Part shown: positions 56,975-64,000 of the stretch, one piece after another
Numbering within the stretch: the first letter of the stretch is position 1
Layout: each line of letters begins with the position of its first letter
Source of the DNA: Streptomyces sp. NBC_00285
Lineage (GTDB): Bacteria > Actinomycetota > Actinomycetes > Streptomycetales > Streptomycetaceae
Direction: 5' to 3'
DNA length: 64,000 nucleotides
Assembly (NCBI RefSeq): GCF_036174265.1
Contig: NZ_CP108055.1
Location: 8,308,001 to 8,372,000 of the forward strand
Translations under genes and position numbers: made by a program
The notes under the pieces: generated by a model
Databases searched by the model: none
What the model saw: the letters and a program-made list of their open reading frames with translations, nothing else
What the model was told of the DNA's origin: nothing

Positions 56975-57050
56975 GCCCGCCACCCAAACACGCTCGCGCC
57001 GTCCGCACATCGGGCTGTCGGCCCAGACTCACCCGGTCTGCGGTCCTACA

Positions 57051-57533
57051 TCAGCCCCAGAACACCGTGCCCAGCCACGCGCCCATGATCAGCAGACAGG
57101 TGAACAGTTCCGTCAGCACGCTGGAGCCGCCCGAGCGCATCGCCGTACGCAGGGCGGCCTTCGCCTCTCCGTGCCGGCCGAAGCGGAGGCGTTCCGAGAC
57201 GTAGATGCCCGCCATGAACCCCGGGATCGCGCCCAGCACGGGAATCAGGACGAAACCGAGGAAGGCCCCGGCTCCCGCGTACACCCCCATGCGCGCAGTG
57301 GCCCCGCTCGCCCGCAGCCGGCGCGGCGGCAACGCCCAGCGCACCACCTGGGACAGGAACAGGGCGGCGGTCGCCCCCACCAGCACGCCCCAGGCGACCG
57401 GCTGCGGATCCTTCAGCGCCCACCACAGGACCGCGGCCCACACGAACCACGACCCCGGCACGCCGGGCACCAGCACGCCGACCAGACCGAACAGCATGAC
57501 CAGGCCGACGAGCAGGAGGTCCCACACTCCCAT
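57051..57533 (-). CDS. DUF456 domain membrane protein
   Basis: This 160-residue integral membrane protein matches DUF456: LLLVGLVMLFGLVGVLVPGVPGSWFVWAAVLWW at the N-terminus and the glycine-rich GAFLGFVLIPVLGAIPGFMAGIYVSERLR in the middle, with about four helices. The glycine pattern resembles glycine-zipper helices. The function is unknown. It is divergent from the PP2C-like gene across a 400-bp region. Confidence 0.88.
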   Translation of the reverse strand: MGVWDLLLVGLVMLFGLVGVLVPGVPGSWFVWAAVLWWALKDPQPVAWGVLVGATAALFLSQVVRWALPPRRLRASGATARMGVYAGAGAFLGFVLIPVLGAIPGFMAGIYVSERLRFGRHGEAKAALRTAMRSGGSSVLTELFTCLLIMGAWLGTVFWG

Positions 57534-57936
57534 GCGTCCAGGGTGCAGGAGAACGGGAGGAAGCGCAGGTCAGCGATGCCCGTACGGGCCACTCCCGGTA
57601 CGCCGGCTCCTCAGCCGTTCCGCTCGGCGCTCTACGGCCCGGGCACGCGACGCCTGCCACGAGGCCGTCGTGGCACCCGGTGAACCGCCGGGCATCACAG
57701 CTCGACGACAGGGAAGAAGGTCACACTCAGGACCGACCTGGACCGGACCTGGGCCGGGCTCCGGGTCGCACCGGCGTCGCCGGGTGGTTCTCCCGTGGGG
57801 GGTGGAACCACCCGGCGACCTCTTGCGCCACACCTGTTCGACCGTTCACTCGACACGCCGTTCGACGGGCGGGGTCGTAGCGCGATTTTAGGGATGCCCC
57901 GTTTCCATCCGGCCCGCGCGGTGGACAATTGGGGGC
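57534..57936. other. 403-bp divergent intergenic region with strong inverted repeat
   Basis: The region contains GTCGCCGGGTGGTTC (57776-57790) and its exact complement GAACCACCCGGCGAC (57805-57819), a perfect 15-bp stem with a 14-base loop. A smaller hairpin GCCACGA/TCGTGGC lies at 57656-57674. No gene or tRNA is visible. Because the flanking genes diverge, the large hairpin cannot be a simple terminator for either. It could be a regulator site, a small-RNA hairpin or a remnant. Confidence 0.6.
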
Positions 57937-59982
57937 ATGAGCCAGCAGGGGGGAAAGCCCACGGGTCACGAGGACGACTGGTGGGGGCAGCTGTACGACT
58001 CCACGGACGACACGGGTCCCACACCGGCCCCGGACTCACTGGACGACCGTTACGCCTCGGCGGCGGGAGCCGTGAGAGACGGGTCCGGATCCGTGGCCGC
58101 GACGAGCGTCCCGGGTGAGGGCGCCGGGACAGGGTTCGACGACGGGCGGCCCGGCCCCGGCCCCGGACGGGGTGCCGCGGACGAGGCGGGCCGTCGGCCC
58201 GGCACCGGTGTTCCCGCGCCGCGATCCGGTTTCCCCGAGGCACCTGAGGCCCCGCCCCGGGCGAGCTCGGGCCGGCACCGCGTCCCCTGGGAACCGCCGT
58301 CCGACGCGCCCGACGTGCCCGAGGATCCCGCGGCGTTCCCGCCCGGCCCCAAGCCGCCCGGCTTCGTCGAGCGCCGTCCCGAGGACCGCCCGGTTCCACC
58401 GCCCGGCAGCCGTACGTCCACGGAGACGTCCCCCGTCACCAACATTCCGGCCTCCCGGACGCCCTCCGACGCGCCGACCCCGACACCCCTGCCCCATTCG
58501 GCACAGGACACCGGCCGGACCGATCCACCCCTCCGCCCTGCCACCCCGCCCCATTCGGCACAGGACACCGGCCGGACCATCCCGACGGGCCGCGGCTCCG
58601 AAGGCACGGCCGCCGATGCAGGCCCCCAGGACCTCCCCGGATCCCAGAACCCGCAGACCCTGCAGACCCCCCAGACCCCGCAGACCCCCCAGAATTCCCC
58701 GAGCCCCCAGCCCCCTCCCGGCCCCCGAAGCACAGCGGACGCGCCCCGCAGCGGGGACGACTGGTGGGCCGCCGCTCCCCCCGTCCCCGCCCGGAAACCC
58801 GCCGATGCGGCGGCCCGTACCGGCCCCGGCTCCACCCAGCCCAACCCGATGCCCGAGCCCCCCGCACCCGGCCAGGACGCGGGGCCCGCCCCCACGGCCT
58901 CCCCGCAGCGCGGCGAAGGCGTCGAAGCCGAGGCCGAAGCACCCCGCCCGGCCTCGGACCCCGCCCCCCAGAGCCTGCGCACCGCAACCCGGGTGGACCT
59001 CCCCACCCTCCCGCCGGTCCCCGTCGGGTTCGTCGGCTCCGGCCCTCCCACCTACGACGCCGAACCCACCGCCCTCCCGCCCGCCGACCCCGACGAGCTG
59101 GACGATCTGGTCCCCGACACCGTGCTGGACGGGGCCTCGTACGGAGCCTGCACACTCCGCGCCGTCTCCGTGCGGGGCGACTCCGCCCGGTTCCGGGGCG
59201 AGCCGCGCCGGGACTCCCTGCTCACGGCCCGGTTCGGCACCGGAGAGCAGGCGCTGATCCTCGTCGCCATGGCGACCGGTGCCCGCGCCACCCCGGGCGC
59301 CCACCGTGCCGCCGCCGAGGCCTGCCACTGGATCGGGCGGGCCGTCGGCCGCAGTCACGCACGGCTCGCCCAGGACATCACCGATGCCCGCCGCGGTGAT
59401 CTCAAGTCCGGCCTGCACCGGCTCACGGACCGCAGTCTCGGCAAACTCCGTGCCAGCGCCACCGAGCAGGGCATCGACCCGGAGGAGTACGCGGCCACCC
59501 TGCGCTGTCTGCTGCTGCCCGCCGACCCCGAGTGCCGTGTCCGGGTCTTCTTCGGCGTCGGCGCCGGCGGCCTGTTCCGGCTCCGCGACGGCGAATGGCA
59601 CGACATCGAACCCCGGATCACCGACATCACCGGTGAACCGGTCGTCGGCTTCGGCTCGCTGCCCCCGGAGACCCCCGAGGGCGACCGGCTCACCATGGAC
59701 CTGGGCATCCCCACACCCCCGAGCCCCTACGAACCCGCCCCGGAGCCGCACCGCGAACCCTTCCGCTTCCGTGCCTCCGTCGCCCGCCCGGGGGACACCC
59801 TCCTGATGTGCACCGGTGGCCTCGCCGAACCCCTGCGCGGCGAGCCCGAACTGTGCGAATACCTCACGGGGCGATGGTCGGGACCCACCGCGCCCGGCCT
59901 CGCCGCGTTCCTCGCCGACAGCCAGGTCCGGGCCAAGGGGTACGCGGACGACCGTACGGCCGCGGCGGTTTGGGAGGCGTGA
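57937..59982 (+). CDS. protein phosphatase 2C-like protein with long proline-rich N-terminus
   Basis: This 681-residue protein is about half disordered: residues 1-380 are rich in Pro, Ser, Thr, Gly and Asp with in-frame repeats. From about 390 a PP2C-like fold appears (GASYGACTLRAVSVRGDSARFRGEPRRDSLL, LILVAMATGARATPGAHRAAAEAC, RPGDTLLMCTGGLAEPL). The aspartates of the metal site are partly replaced: DG-type motifs expected after GxGG are not obvious, so catalysis is uncertain. Similar Streptomyces proteins are annotated as protein phosphatase 2C domain proteins. GGGGG directly precedes ATG 57937. Confidence 0.78.
   Translation: MSQQGGKPTGHEDDWWGQLYDSTDDTGPTPAPDSLDDRYASAAGAVRDGSGSVAATSVPGEGAGTGFDDGRPGPGPGRGAADEAGRRPGTGVPAPRSGFPEAPEAPPRASSGRHRVPWEPPSDAPDVPEDPAAFPPGPKPPGFVERRPEDRPVPPPGSRTSTETSPVTNIPASRTPSDAPTPTPLPHSAQDTGRTDPPLRPATPPHSAQDTGRTIPTGRGSEGTAADAGPQDLPGSQNPQTLQTPQTPQTPQNSPSPQPPPGPRSTADAPRSGDDWWAAAPPVPARKPADAAARTGPGSTQPNPMPEPPAPGQDAGPAPTASPQRGEGVEAEAEAPRPASDPAPQSLRTATRVDLPTLPPVPVGFVGSGPPTYDAEPTALPPADPDELDDLVPDTVLDGASYGACTLRAVSVRGDSARFRGEPRRDSLLTARFGTGEQALILVAMATGARATPGAHRAAAEACHWIGRAVGRSHARLAQDITDARRGDLKSGLHRLTDRSLGKLRASATEQGIDPEEYAATLRCLLLPADPECRVRVFFGVGAGGLFRLRDGEWHDIEPRITDITGEPVVGFGSLPPETPEGDRLTMDLGIPTPPSPYEPAPEPHREPFRFRASVARPGDTLLMCTGGLAEPLRGEPELCEYLTGRWSGPTAPGLAAFLADSQVRAKGYADDRTAAAVWEA
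58491..58578 (+). repeat. 31-bp exact direct repeat within the PP2C-like gene
   Basis: A 31-base segment starting GCCCCATTCGGCACAGGACA occurs at 58491-58521 and again at 58548-58578, 57 bases apart and in frame. It encodes the repeated peptide PHSAQDTGRT. A CAGACCCC-type run at about 58654-58694, encoding QTPQTPQTP, follows. Both lie in the disordered N-terminal part. Confidence 0.85.
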
Positions 59983-60036
59983 TCGCGGTCATTGTGGATT
60001 GATGGACCCAAGGAGACCGAAGGGGTGCATGGATTC

Positions 60037-61779
60037 ATGGCCAAACAGAACGTCGCCGAGCAGTTCGTGGACATCCTCGTCAAAGCCGGAGTCGAACGCC
60101 TCTACGGCGTCGTCGGCGACAGCCTCAACCCCGTCGTGGACGCCGTCCGCCGCAACTCCGCCATCGACTGGGTGCACGTCCGGCACGAGGAGACCGCCGC
60201 CTTCGCCGCGGGCGCCGAGGCGCAGATCACCGGCAAGCTGGCGGCCTGCGCCGGCTCCTGCGGGCCCGGCAACCTGCACCTCATCAACGGCCTCTACGAC
60301 GCCCACCGCTCCATGGCCCCCGTCCTCGCCCTCGCCTCGCACATCCCCTCCAGCGAGATCGGTCTCGGCTACTTCCAGGAGACCCACCCCGACCGCCTGT
60401 TCCAGGAGTGCAGCCACTACAGCGAGCTGATCTCCAGTCCCCAGCAGATGCCGAGGCTGCTGCAGACCGCCATCCAGAACGCCGTCGGCCGTTCCGGCGT
60501 CAGCGTCGTCTCCCTCCCCGGAGACATCGCCGACCAGCCCGCCCCAGACAAGGCCGCCGAGACCGCGCTGGTCACGTCCCGGCCCAGCGTCCGCCCCGGT
60601 GACGCGGAGATCGACAAGCTGGTCGCGATGATCGACGAGGCCGAGAAGATCACCCTCTTCTGCGGCAGCGGCACGGCGGGCGCGCACGCCGAGGTCATGG
60701 AGTTCGCGGAGAAGATCAAGTCACCGGTGGGGCACGCCCTCAGGGGCAAGGAGTGGATCCAGTACGACAACCCGTACGACGTCGGCATGAGCGGACTGCT
60801 CGGCTACGGCGCCGCCTACGAAGCCACCCACGAGTGCGACCTGCTGATCCTGCTGGGCACCGACTTCCCCTACAACGCCTTCCTCCCCGACGACGTCAAG
60901 ATCGCCCAAGTCGACGTGCGCCCGGAGCACTTGGGCCGCCGCTCCAAGCTCGACCTCGCCGTCTGGGGCGATGTGAAGGAGACCCTGCGCTGTCTGACGC
61001 CCCGGGTGCGGGAGAAGACGAACAGGCGCTTCCTCGACAAGATGCTCAAGAAGCACGCCGACGCGCTCGAAGGGGTCGTCACGGCGTACACCCGCAAGGT
61101 CGAGAAGCACGTCCCGATCCACCCCGAGTACGTGGCCTCCGTACTCGACGAACTCGCCGACGACGACGCGGTGTTCACCGTCGACACCGGCATGTGCAAC
61201 GTCTGGGCCGCCCGGTACATCACCCCCAACGGCCGCCGCCGGGTGATCGGTTCCTTCTCCCACGGGTCGATGGCGAACGCGCTGCCGATGGCGATCGGAG
61301 CGCAGTTCACCGACCGGAACCGGCAGGTCGTGTCGATGTCCGGCGACGGCGGATTCTCCATGCTGATGGGCGACTTCCTGACCCTCGTGCAGTACGACCT
61401 GCCGGTCAAGGTCGTCCTCTTCAACAACTCCTCGCTCGGGATGGTCGAGTTGGAGATGCTGGTCGCCGGACTCCCCTCCTACGGCACCACGAACAAGAAC
61501 CCCGACTTCGCGGCAGTGGCCCGCGCCTGCGGTGCGCACGGCGTGCGCGTAGAGAAGCCCAAGGACCTCGCCGGGGCCCTGAAGTCGGCGCTCAGGCACA
61601 AGGGCCCGGCCCTCGTCGACGTCGTCACCGACCCCAACGCCCTCTCCATCCCGCCGAAGATCAGCAAGGAGATGGTCACCGGCTTCGCCCTGTCCGCCTC
61701 CAAGATCGTCCTCGACGGCGGAGTGGGCCGCATGCTCCAGATGGCCCGCTCCAACCTGCGCAACATGCCCCGGCCCTGA
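60037..61779 (+). CDS. poxB: pyruvate dehydrogenase (quinone), PoxB-type
   Basis: This 580-residue thiamine-diphosphate enzyme has the Pyr domain (GVERLYGVVGDSLNPVVDAVRR, with the activating glutamate in RHEETAAFAAGAEAQ), the central FAD/nucleotide domain (FCGSGTAGAHAEVMEF) and the PP domain with the ThDP motif (SGDGGFSMLMGDFLTL...VVLFNNSSLGM). It decarboxylates pyruvate to acetate and CO2, passing electrons to membrane quinones. ATG 60037 (AKQNVAEQF) is taken as start; GTG 60025 has the better-spaced AGGAG and is a real alternative. A hairpin terminator follows. Confidence 0.92.
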   Translation: MAKQNVAEQFVDILVKAGVERLYGVVGDSLNPVVDAVRRNSAIDWVHVRHEETAAFAAGAEAQITGKLAACAGSCGPGNLHLINGLYDAHRSMAPVLALASHIPSSEIGLGYFQETHPDRLFQECSHYSELISSPQQMPRLLQTAIQNAVGRSGVSVVSLPGDIADQPAPDKAAETALVTSRPSVRPGDAEIDKLVAMIDEAEKITLFCGSGTAGAHAEVMEFAEKIKSPVGHALRGKEWIQYDNPYDVGMSGLLGYGAAYEATHECDLLILLGTDFPYNAFLPDDVKIAQVDVRPEHLGRRSKLDLAVWGDVKETLRCLTPRVREKTNRRFLDKMLKKHADALEGVVTAYTRKVEKHVPIHPEYVASVLDELADDDAVFTVDTGMCNVWAARYITPNGRRRVIGSFSHGSMANALPMAIGAQFTDRNRQVVSMSGDGGFSMLMGDFLTLVQYDLPVKVVLFNNSSLGMVELEMLVAGLPSYGTTNKNPDFAAVARACGAHGVRVEKPKDLAGALKSALRHKGPALVDVVTDPNALSIPPKISKEMVTGFALSASKIVLDGGVGRMLQMARSNLRNMPRP

Positions 61780-61809
61780 GCCGACCCGATCCGAAGCGCT
61801 GTTCGCGGG

Positions 61810-61847
61810 GCGTTTGTGACGACGCTTGAAGCAGCCGTCACAAGCGC
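61810..61847. terminator. bidirectional hairpin terminator between poxB and the XRE gene
   Basis: GCGTTTGTGACG (61810-61821) pairs with CGTCACAAGCGC (61836-61847) over 12 bases with one T-G wobble and a 14-base loop. It lies between convergent genes, 30 bases after the poxB stop and abutting the XRE stop. Confidence 0.72.
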
Positions 61848-61848
61848 C

Positions 61849-63258
61849 CTACGTGCCCGACGGCACCCACGCCCGCTCACCGGCGCTGTTCGTGCCGTAC
61901 CAGAGACGGGTCAGGCCCTTGATGCTGGTCGTGCGGAACGGGCGGCCGTGGTCGTCGATGCGGACCGTGCCGGTGCGGCCCTGGGAGGACCAGTCGAGTT
62001 CGAGGTACCAGCTGCAGTCGTAGGTCTGCGTCGTCGCGGAGACCAGCAGCACCTCCGGGTCCGTGGCGGAGACCCGGTAGGGGAACTCCACCGCGGGGAT
62101 GGTCTGTCCGGTGTCGTTGCCCGCGACCGCGTGAGCGATGGGGCGGTCGATGTCCAGGTTCACGTCGAAGCCGCGGGGGGTGAGCCCGCCGCCGCAGCCC
62201 TGGTCCATGGCGTACGCGGTACCGGGTGCCGGGGAACTGCGGCCGGTGATCCGGACGCGGAGTGCCTCCAGGACGACGGCCGTGGACGACCGCCCCTGTA
62301 CGGAGATCTGCACCTTCGTCTCCCGCCCGTGCACCGCGCCCTGCGTCGCCGCCCAGGTCCCGGCGTCCTGCACGAGCGGGGGCGGGGGAACCTGGGAGGG
62401 CGGCTTGTCGATGACGTAGTCGTGGCCGCAACCGCCTTCCCAGATCTGGGAGTTCGCGCTCCAGGCCAGCGGAGTGCCGACGGAATTTCCCCGCCCTGCG
62501 GCCCCCGGGCTCTCCTTCGAGCTGCCGCGACCGTGGGACGCCGAAGCGGAGGGTCCTGTTCCGGTGGCCTTGGCCGAAGGGGAGGCGGATGTGGCGGAGG
62601 GGCTCGGTGACGGCGACCCGGAACGGCCGGGCAGGCCCGCCACGGTCGTCCGGGACGTCGGGTCAGGAGCCTGGGCCACATGGTCCGAGGCGGGACGGCC
62701 GGACGGCAGCGCCGACAGACTGCCCAGGGTGGCGAGGGCGACCACCACGACGGCCGCGGTGACGAGGAAACGCCGGCGGCGGAACCAGGGGCGGGGCGGG
62801 GGAGCGGACGCCGTCACGCGCACGGTGTCCTGCCCACCCTCACTCTCACCCTTCTGCTCGTCCTCGTCCTTGTTCTCCGAGCCCGGCCCACCGGCTGCCT
62901 CCGCGCGCGGCTCTCCCTCTGCCTCGGCCGGCACGACGAGAGCCTCCGACGACTCCGTTGCCTCCGACGGCCCCGTCGGCTCCGCCGTCCGTGGCCGCTG
63001 TCTCGCCGCCACCGCCGCGAGCCACAGCCGGTGCAGCTCCATCCGTTCCTCGGCCGACCCCCCGCACAGCGCGGCGAACCGCTCCACCGGCGCGAAGTCC
63101 AGCGGCACCGCGTCGCCCGCGCAGTACCGGTGCAGGGTCGAGGTGTTCATGTTCAGCCGCCGCGCCAGCGAACCGTAACTGCGGTCCGTGCGCTCCTTCA
63201 GCCGCCGCAGCAGGGCCGCGAACTCCTGGACCTCGTCCTGTGATTCCGGTGCCGACAA
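61849..63258 (-). CDS. XRE-type HTH protein with membrane helix and extracytoplasmic domain
   Basis: This 469-residue protein starts at TTG 63258 with GGGGGAA five bases upstream. Residues 8-70 form an XRE helix-turn-helix (SYGSLARRLNMNTSTLHRYCAGDAVPL). A Glu/Ser-rich linker leads to one membrane helix at about 158-180 (FLVTAAVVVVALATLGSLSAL), then a Ser/Ala-rich stalk and an outer domain of about 220 residues with four or so cysteines (EGGCGHDYVI, DQGCGGGLTP, TYDCSWYLELDW). The topology suggests a one-component membrane sensor. Paralogues are common in Streptomyces but the ligand is unknown. Confidence 0.85.
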   Translation of the reverse strand: MSAPESQDEVQEFAALLRRLKERTDRSYGSLARRLNMNTSTLHRYCAGDAVPLDFAPVERFAALCGGSAEERMELHRLWLAAVAARQRPRTAEPTGPSEATESSEALVVPAEAEGEPRAEAAGGPGSENKDEDEQKGESEGGQDTVRVTASAPPPRPWFRRRRFLVTAAVVVVALATLGSLSALPSGRPASDHVAQAPDPTSRTTVAGLPGRSGSPSPSPSATSASPSAKATGTGPSASASHGRGSSKESPGAAGRGNSVGTPLAWSANSQIWEGGCGHDYVIDKPPSQVPPPPLVQDAGTWAATQGAVHGRETKVQISVQGRSSTAVVLEALRVRITGRSSPAPGTAYAMDQGCGGGLTPRGFDVNLDIDRPIAHAVAGNDTGQTIPAVEFPYRVSATDPEVLLVSATTQTYDCSWYLELDWSSQGRTGTVRIDDHGRPFRTTSIKGLTRLWYGTNSAGERAWVPSGT

Positions 63259-63278
63259 CGATTTCCCCCTTGATCCCG

Positions 63279-63323
63279 CATCCCAGGCACTCCCTATACC
63301 TGCACGTCAGACGGCCTGGGATG
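63279..63323. promoter_or_regulatory. perfect 10-bp inverted repeat upstream of the XRE gene
   Basis: CATCCCAGGC (63279-63288) and GCCTGGGATG (63314-63323) are exact complements with a 25-base spacer. The site is 21 bases upstream of the XRE start, in the divergent region shared with the secreted-protein gene. It may be an autoregulatory site, or the spaced half-sites of a dimer pair. Confidence 0.55.
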
Positions 63324-63470
63324 GTTCCATGCCGCTGGATCCCGTGTCCCATGTTGCGTCCGCCCGGCGTGACGGCTGATGCTCTTGGTGTCACACCGAC
63401 CGGCCCGGACCGACCATCCGGCGCCGTCGCGGCATCCCACACTCATGCACACATCTCACGGGGGACACCC

Positions 63471-64000
63471 ATGCCCAAGCACATCCGAGCAGGCACGCTC
63501 ACCGTACTCTCTCTCACCAGCGCCGTGCTCGGTGTCACCCTGGCCGTACAGGCGGGTGCCGCCCCGGCCGCCCCCCGTTTTCTCGCCGCCAAGGAACTCC
63601 CCCCGCACCCCTCGTCCACCTGGACTGCGGGCAAGGTGACCGACGGGGTCCCGGAGGAACTGCAGCTCTGCCTGCGGGACGCCCTGCCGGGATACGACTC
63701 CCGGTACCGCGACTTCCGTACCGACCTGGACACCAGCGCCCGGCAGCTGACGATCGAGGTCGGCACCAAGGCCAAGGCCGCGGCCCTCGCCGCCCGGATG
63801 AACAGGGAGATCCGCAGCTGCGCGGACCGCCTCGAACAGTCCGACCCGGAGGTCGAGGCCACGTACAAGGACTACGGCAAGGTCGCGGTCGAGGAGGGCG
63901 CCCATGTACACGGTCTGCACACGGAGACCTCGTACGGCGCCACCGATGTCAGCCTCCTCTCCGTCGGCCGGGACGACCGGACCGTCACCGTCGTGGACTG
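63471..64000 (+). CDS. secreted hypothetical protein, cut by the window end
   Basis: The first 176 residues are visible, with no stop before 64000. ATG 63471 begins a Sec signal peptide (RAGTLTVLSLTSAVLGVTLA, cleavage near AGA/APA). The mature part has LQLCLRDALPGYDSRYRDF and EIRSCADRLEQ with a likely disulfide pair, and alternating charged helices. No family was recognised. It is divergent from the XRE membrane-sensor gene, so it may be its regulated partner; that is inference. Confidence 0.7.
   Translation, partial: MPKHIRAGTLTVLSLTSAVLGVTLAVQAGAAPAAPRFLAAKELPPHPSSTWTAGKVTDGVPEELQLCLRDALPGYDSRYRDFRTDLDTSARQLTIEVGTKAKAAALAARMNREIRSCADRLEQSDPEVEATYKDYGKVAVEEGAHVHGLHTETSYGATDVSLLSVGRDDRTVTVVD

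Noticed and set aside
58036..59751. 571-codon open frame opposite the PP2C-like gene
   Set aside because: It is glycine-rich low-complexity shadow sequence. The plus-strand protein has recognisable domain sequence to its stop.

Overview
The window is a high-GC actinobacterial chromosome segment, almost certainly Streptomyces. It shows strong third-position G/C bias, frequent GTG/TTG starts and GTGA/ATGA overlaps, twin-arginine secreted glycosidases with ricin-type CBM13 modules, a CBM2, ROK/LacI/GntR/AraC-type regulators and a close homologue of the Streptomyces alditol oxidase AldO. No rRNA, tRNA, CRISPR array, phage or intact insertion sequence is visible. Both strands are densely used and most of the sequence is coding.

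Layout. 0-5 kb: a YihY/BrkB membrane protein, an NmrA-type oxidoreductase divergent from an AraC regulator, and a second AraC-type regulator next to two VOC (glyoxalase-fold) proteins. 5-9.7 kb: a LacI regulator facing the frameshifted 3' remnant of an alginate-lyase-like gene, a type-B carboxylesterase, a truncated LacI C-terminus beside a 14-bp palindrome, and homocysteine S-methyltransferase. 9.7-19.2 kb: a plant cell-wall cluster holding a large secreted beta-strand-repeat protein, a GH43 arabinofuranosidase-like enzyme, a GH43_24-like exo-beta-1,3-galactanase with CBM13, a PL4 rhamnogalacturonan lyase, a rhamnogalacturonan acetylesterase and a DUF2264 protein. 19-31.4 kb: a repeat-solenoid protein, small membrane and secreted hypotheticals, VOC proteins, a TetR/hydrolase pair, an ArsR-type regulator with two MFS pumps, and a three-gene ABC-2 exporter.

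31.5-41 kb: a complete uptake and hydrolysis module read on the minus strand. It consists of a ROK regulator, a GH30 beta-galactanase with ricin-type domain, a CUT1 ABC importer (binding protein and two permeases) and a GH2 beta-galactosidase. A 16-bp motif is shared upstream of the ROK gene and the ABC operon, and both transcription units end in perfect hairpins. Together with the 12-19 kb cluster this suggests degradation of type II arabinogalactan and rhamnogalacturonan I side chains: secreted enzymes cut outside, the importer takes up galacto-oligosaccharides, and GH2 finishes inside. 41-47.4 kb: alditol oxidase divergent from a D-2-hydroxyacid dehydrogenase, a flavin-binding PPOX protein, a radical SAM protein with unusual cysteine spacing, and a membrane protein joining sigma-like, anti-sigma-like and cellulose-binding parts.

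47.5-53.2 kb: a trans-4-hydroxyproline catabolic operon (GntR regulator, epimerase, DHDPS-family deaminase, three-subunit dehydrogenase) with a recurring TGTCAC motif. 53.3-56.6 kb: a possible short leader ORF, RsgA GTPase, and an Ada-AlkA fusion overlapping Ogt (alkylation repair). 56.6-64 kb: an F420-type PPOX protein, a DUF456 membrane protein, a proline-rich PP2C-like protein, pyruvate dehydrogenase (quinone) PoxB, an HTH-TM-extracytoplasmic XRE protein and a secreted protein cut by the window end. All functional calls come from reading motifs and family resemblance; no database search was run.
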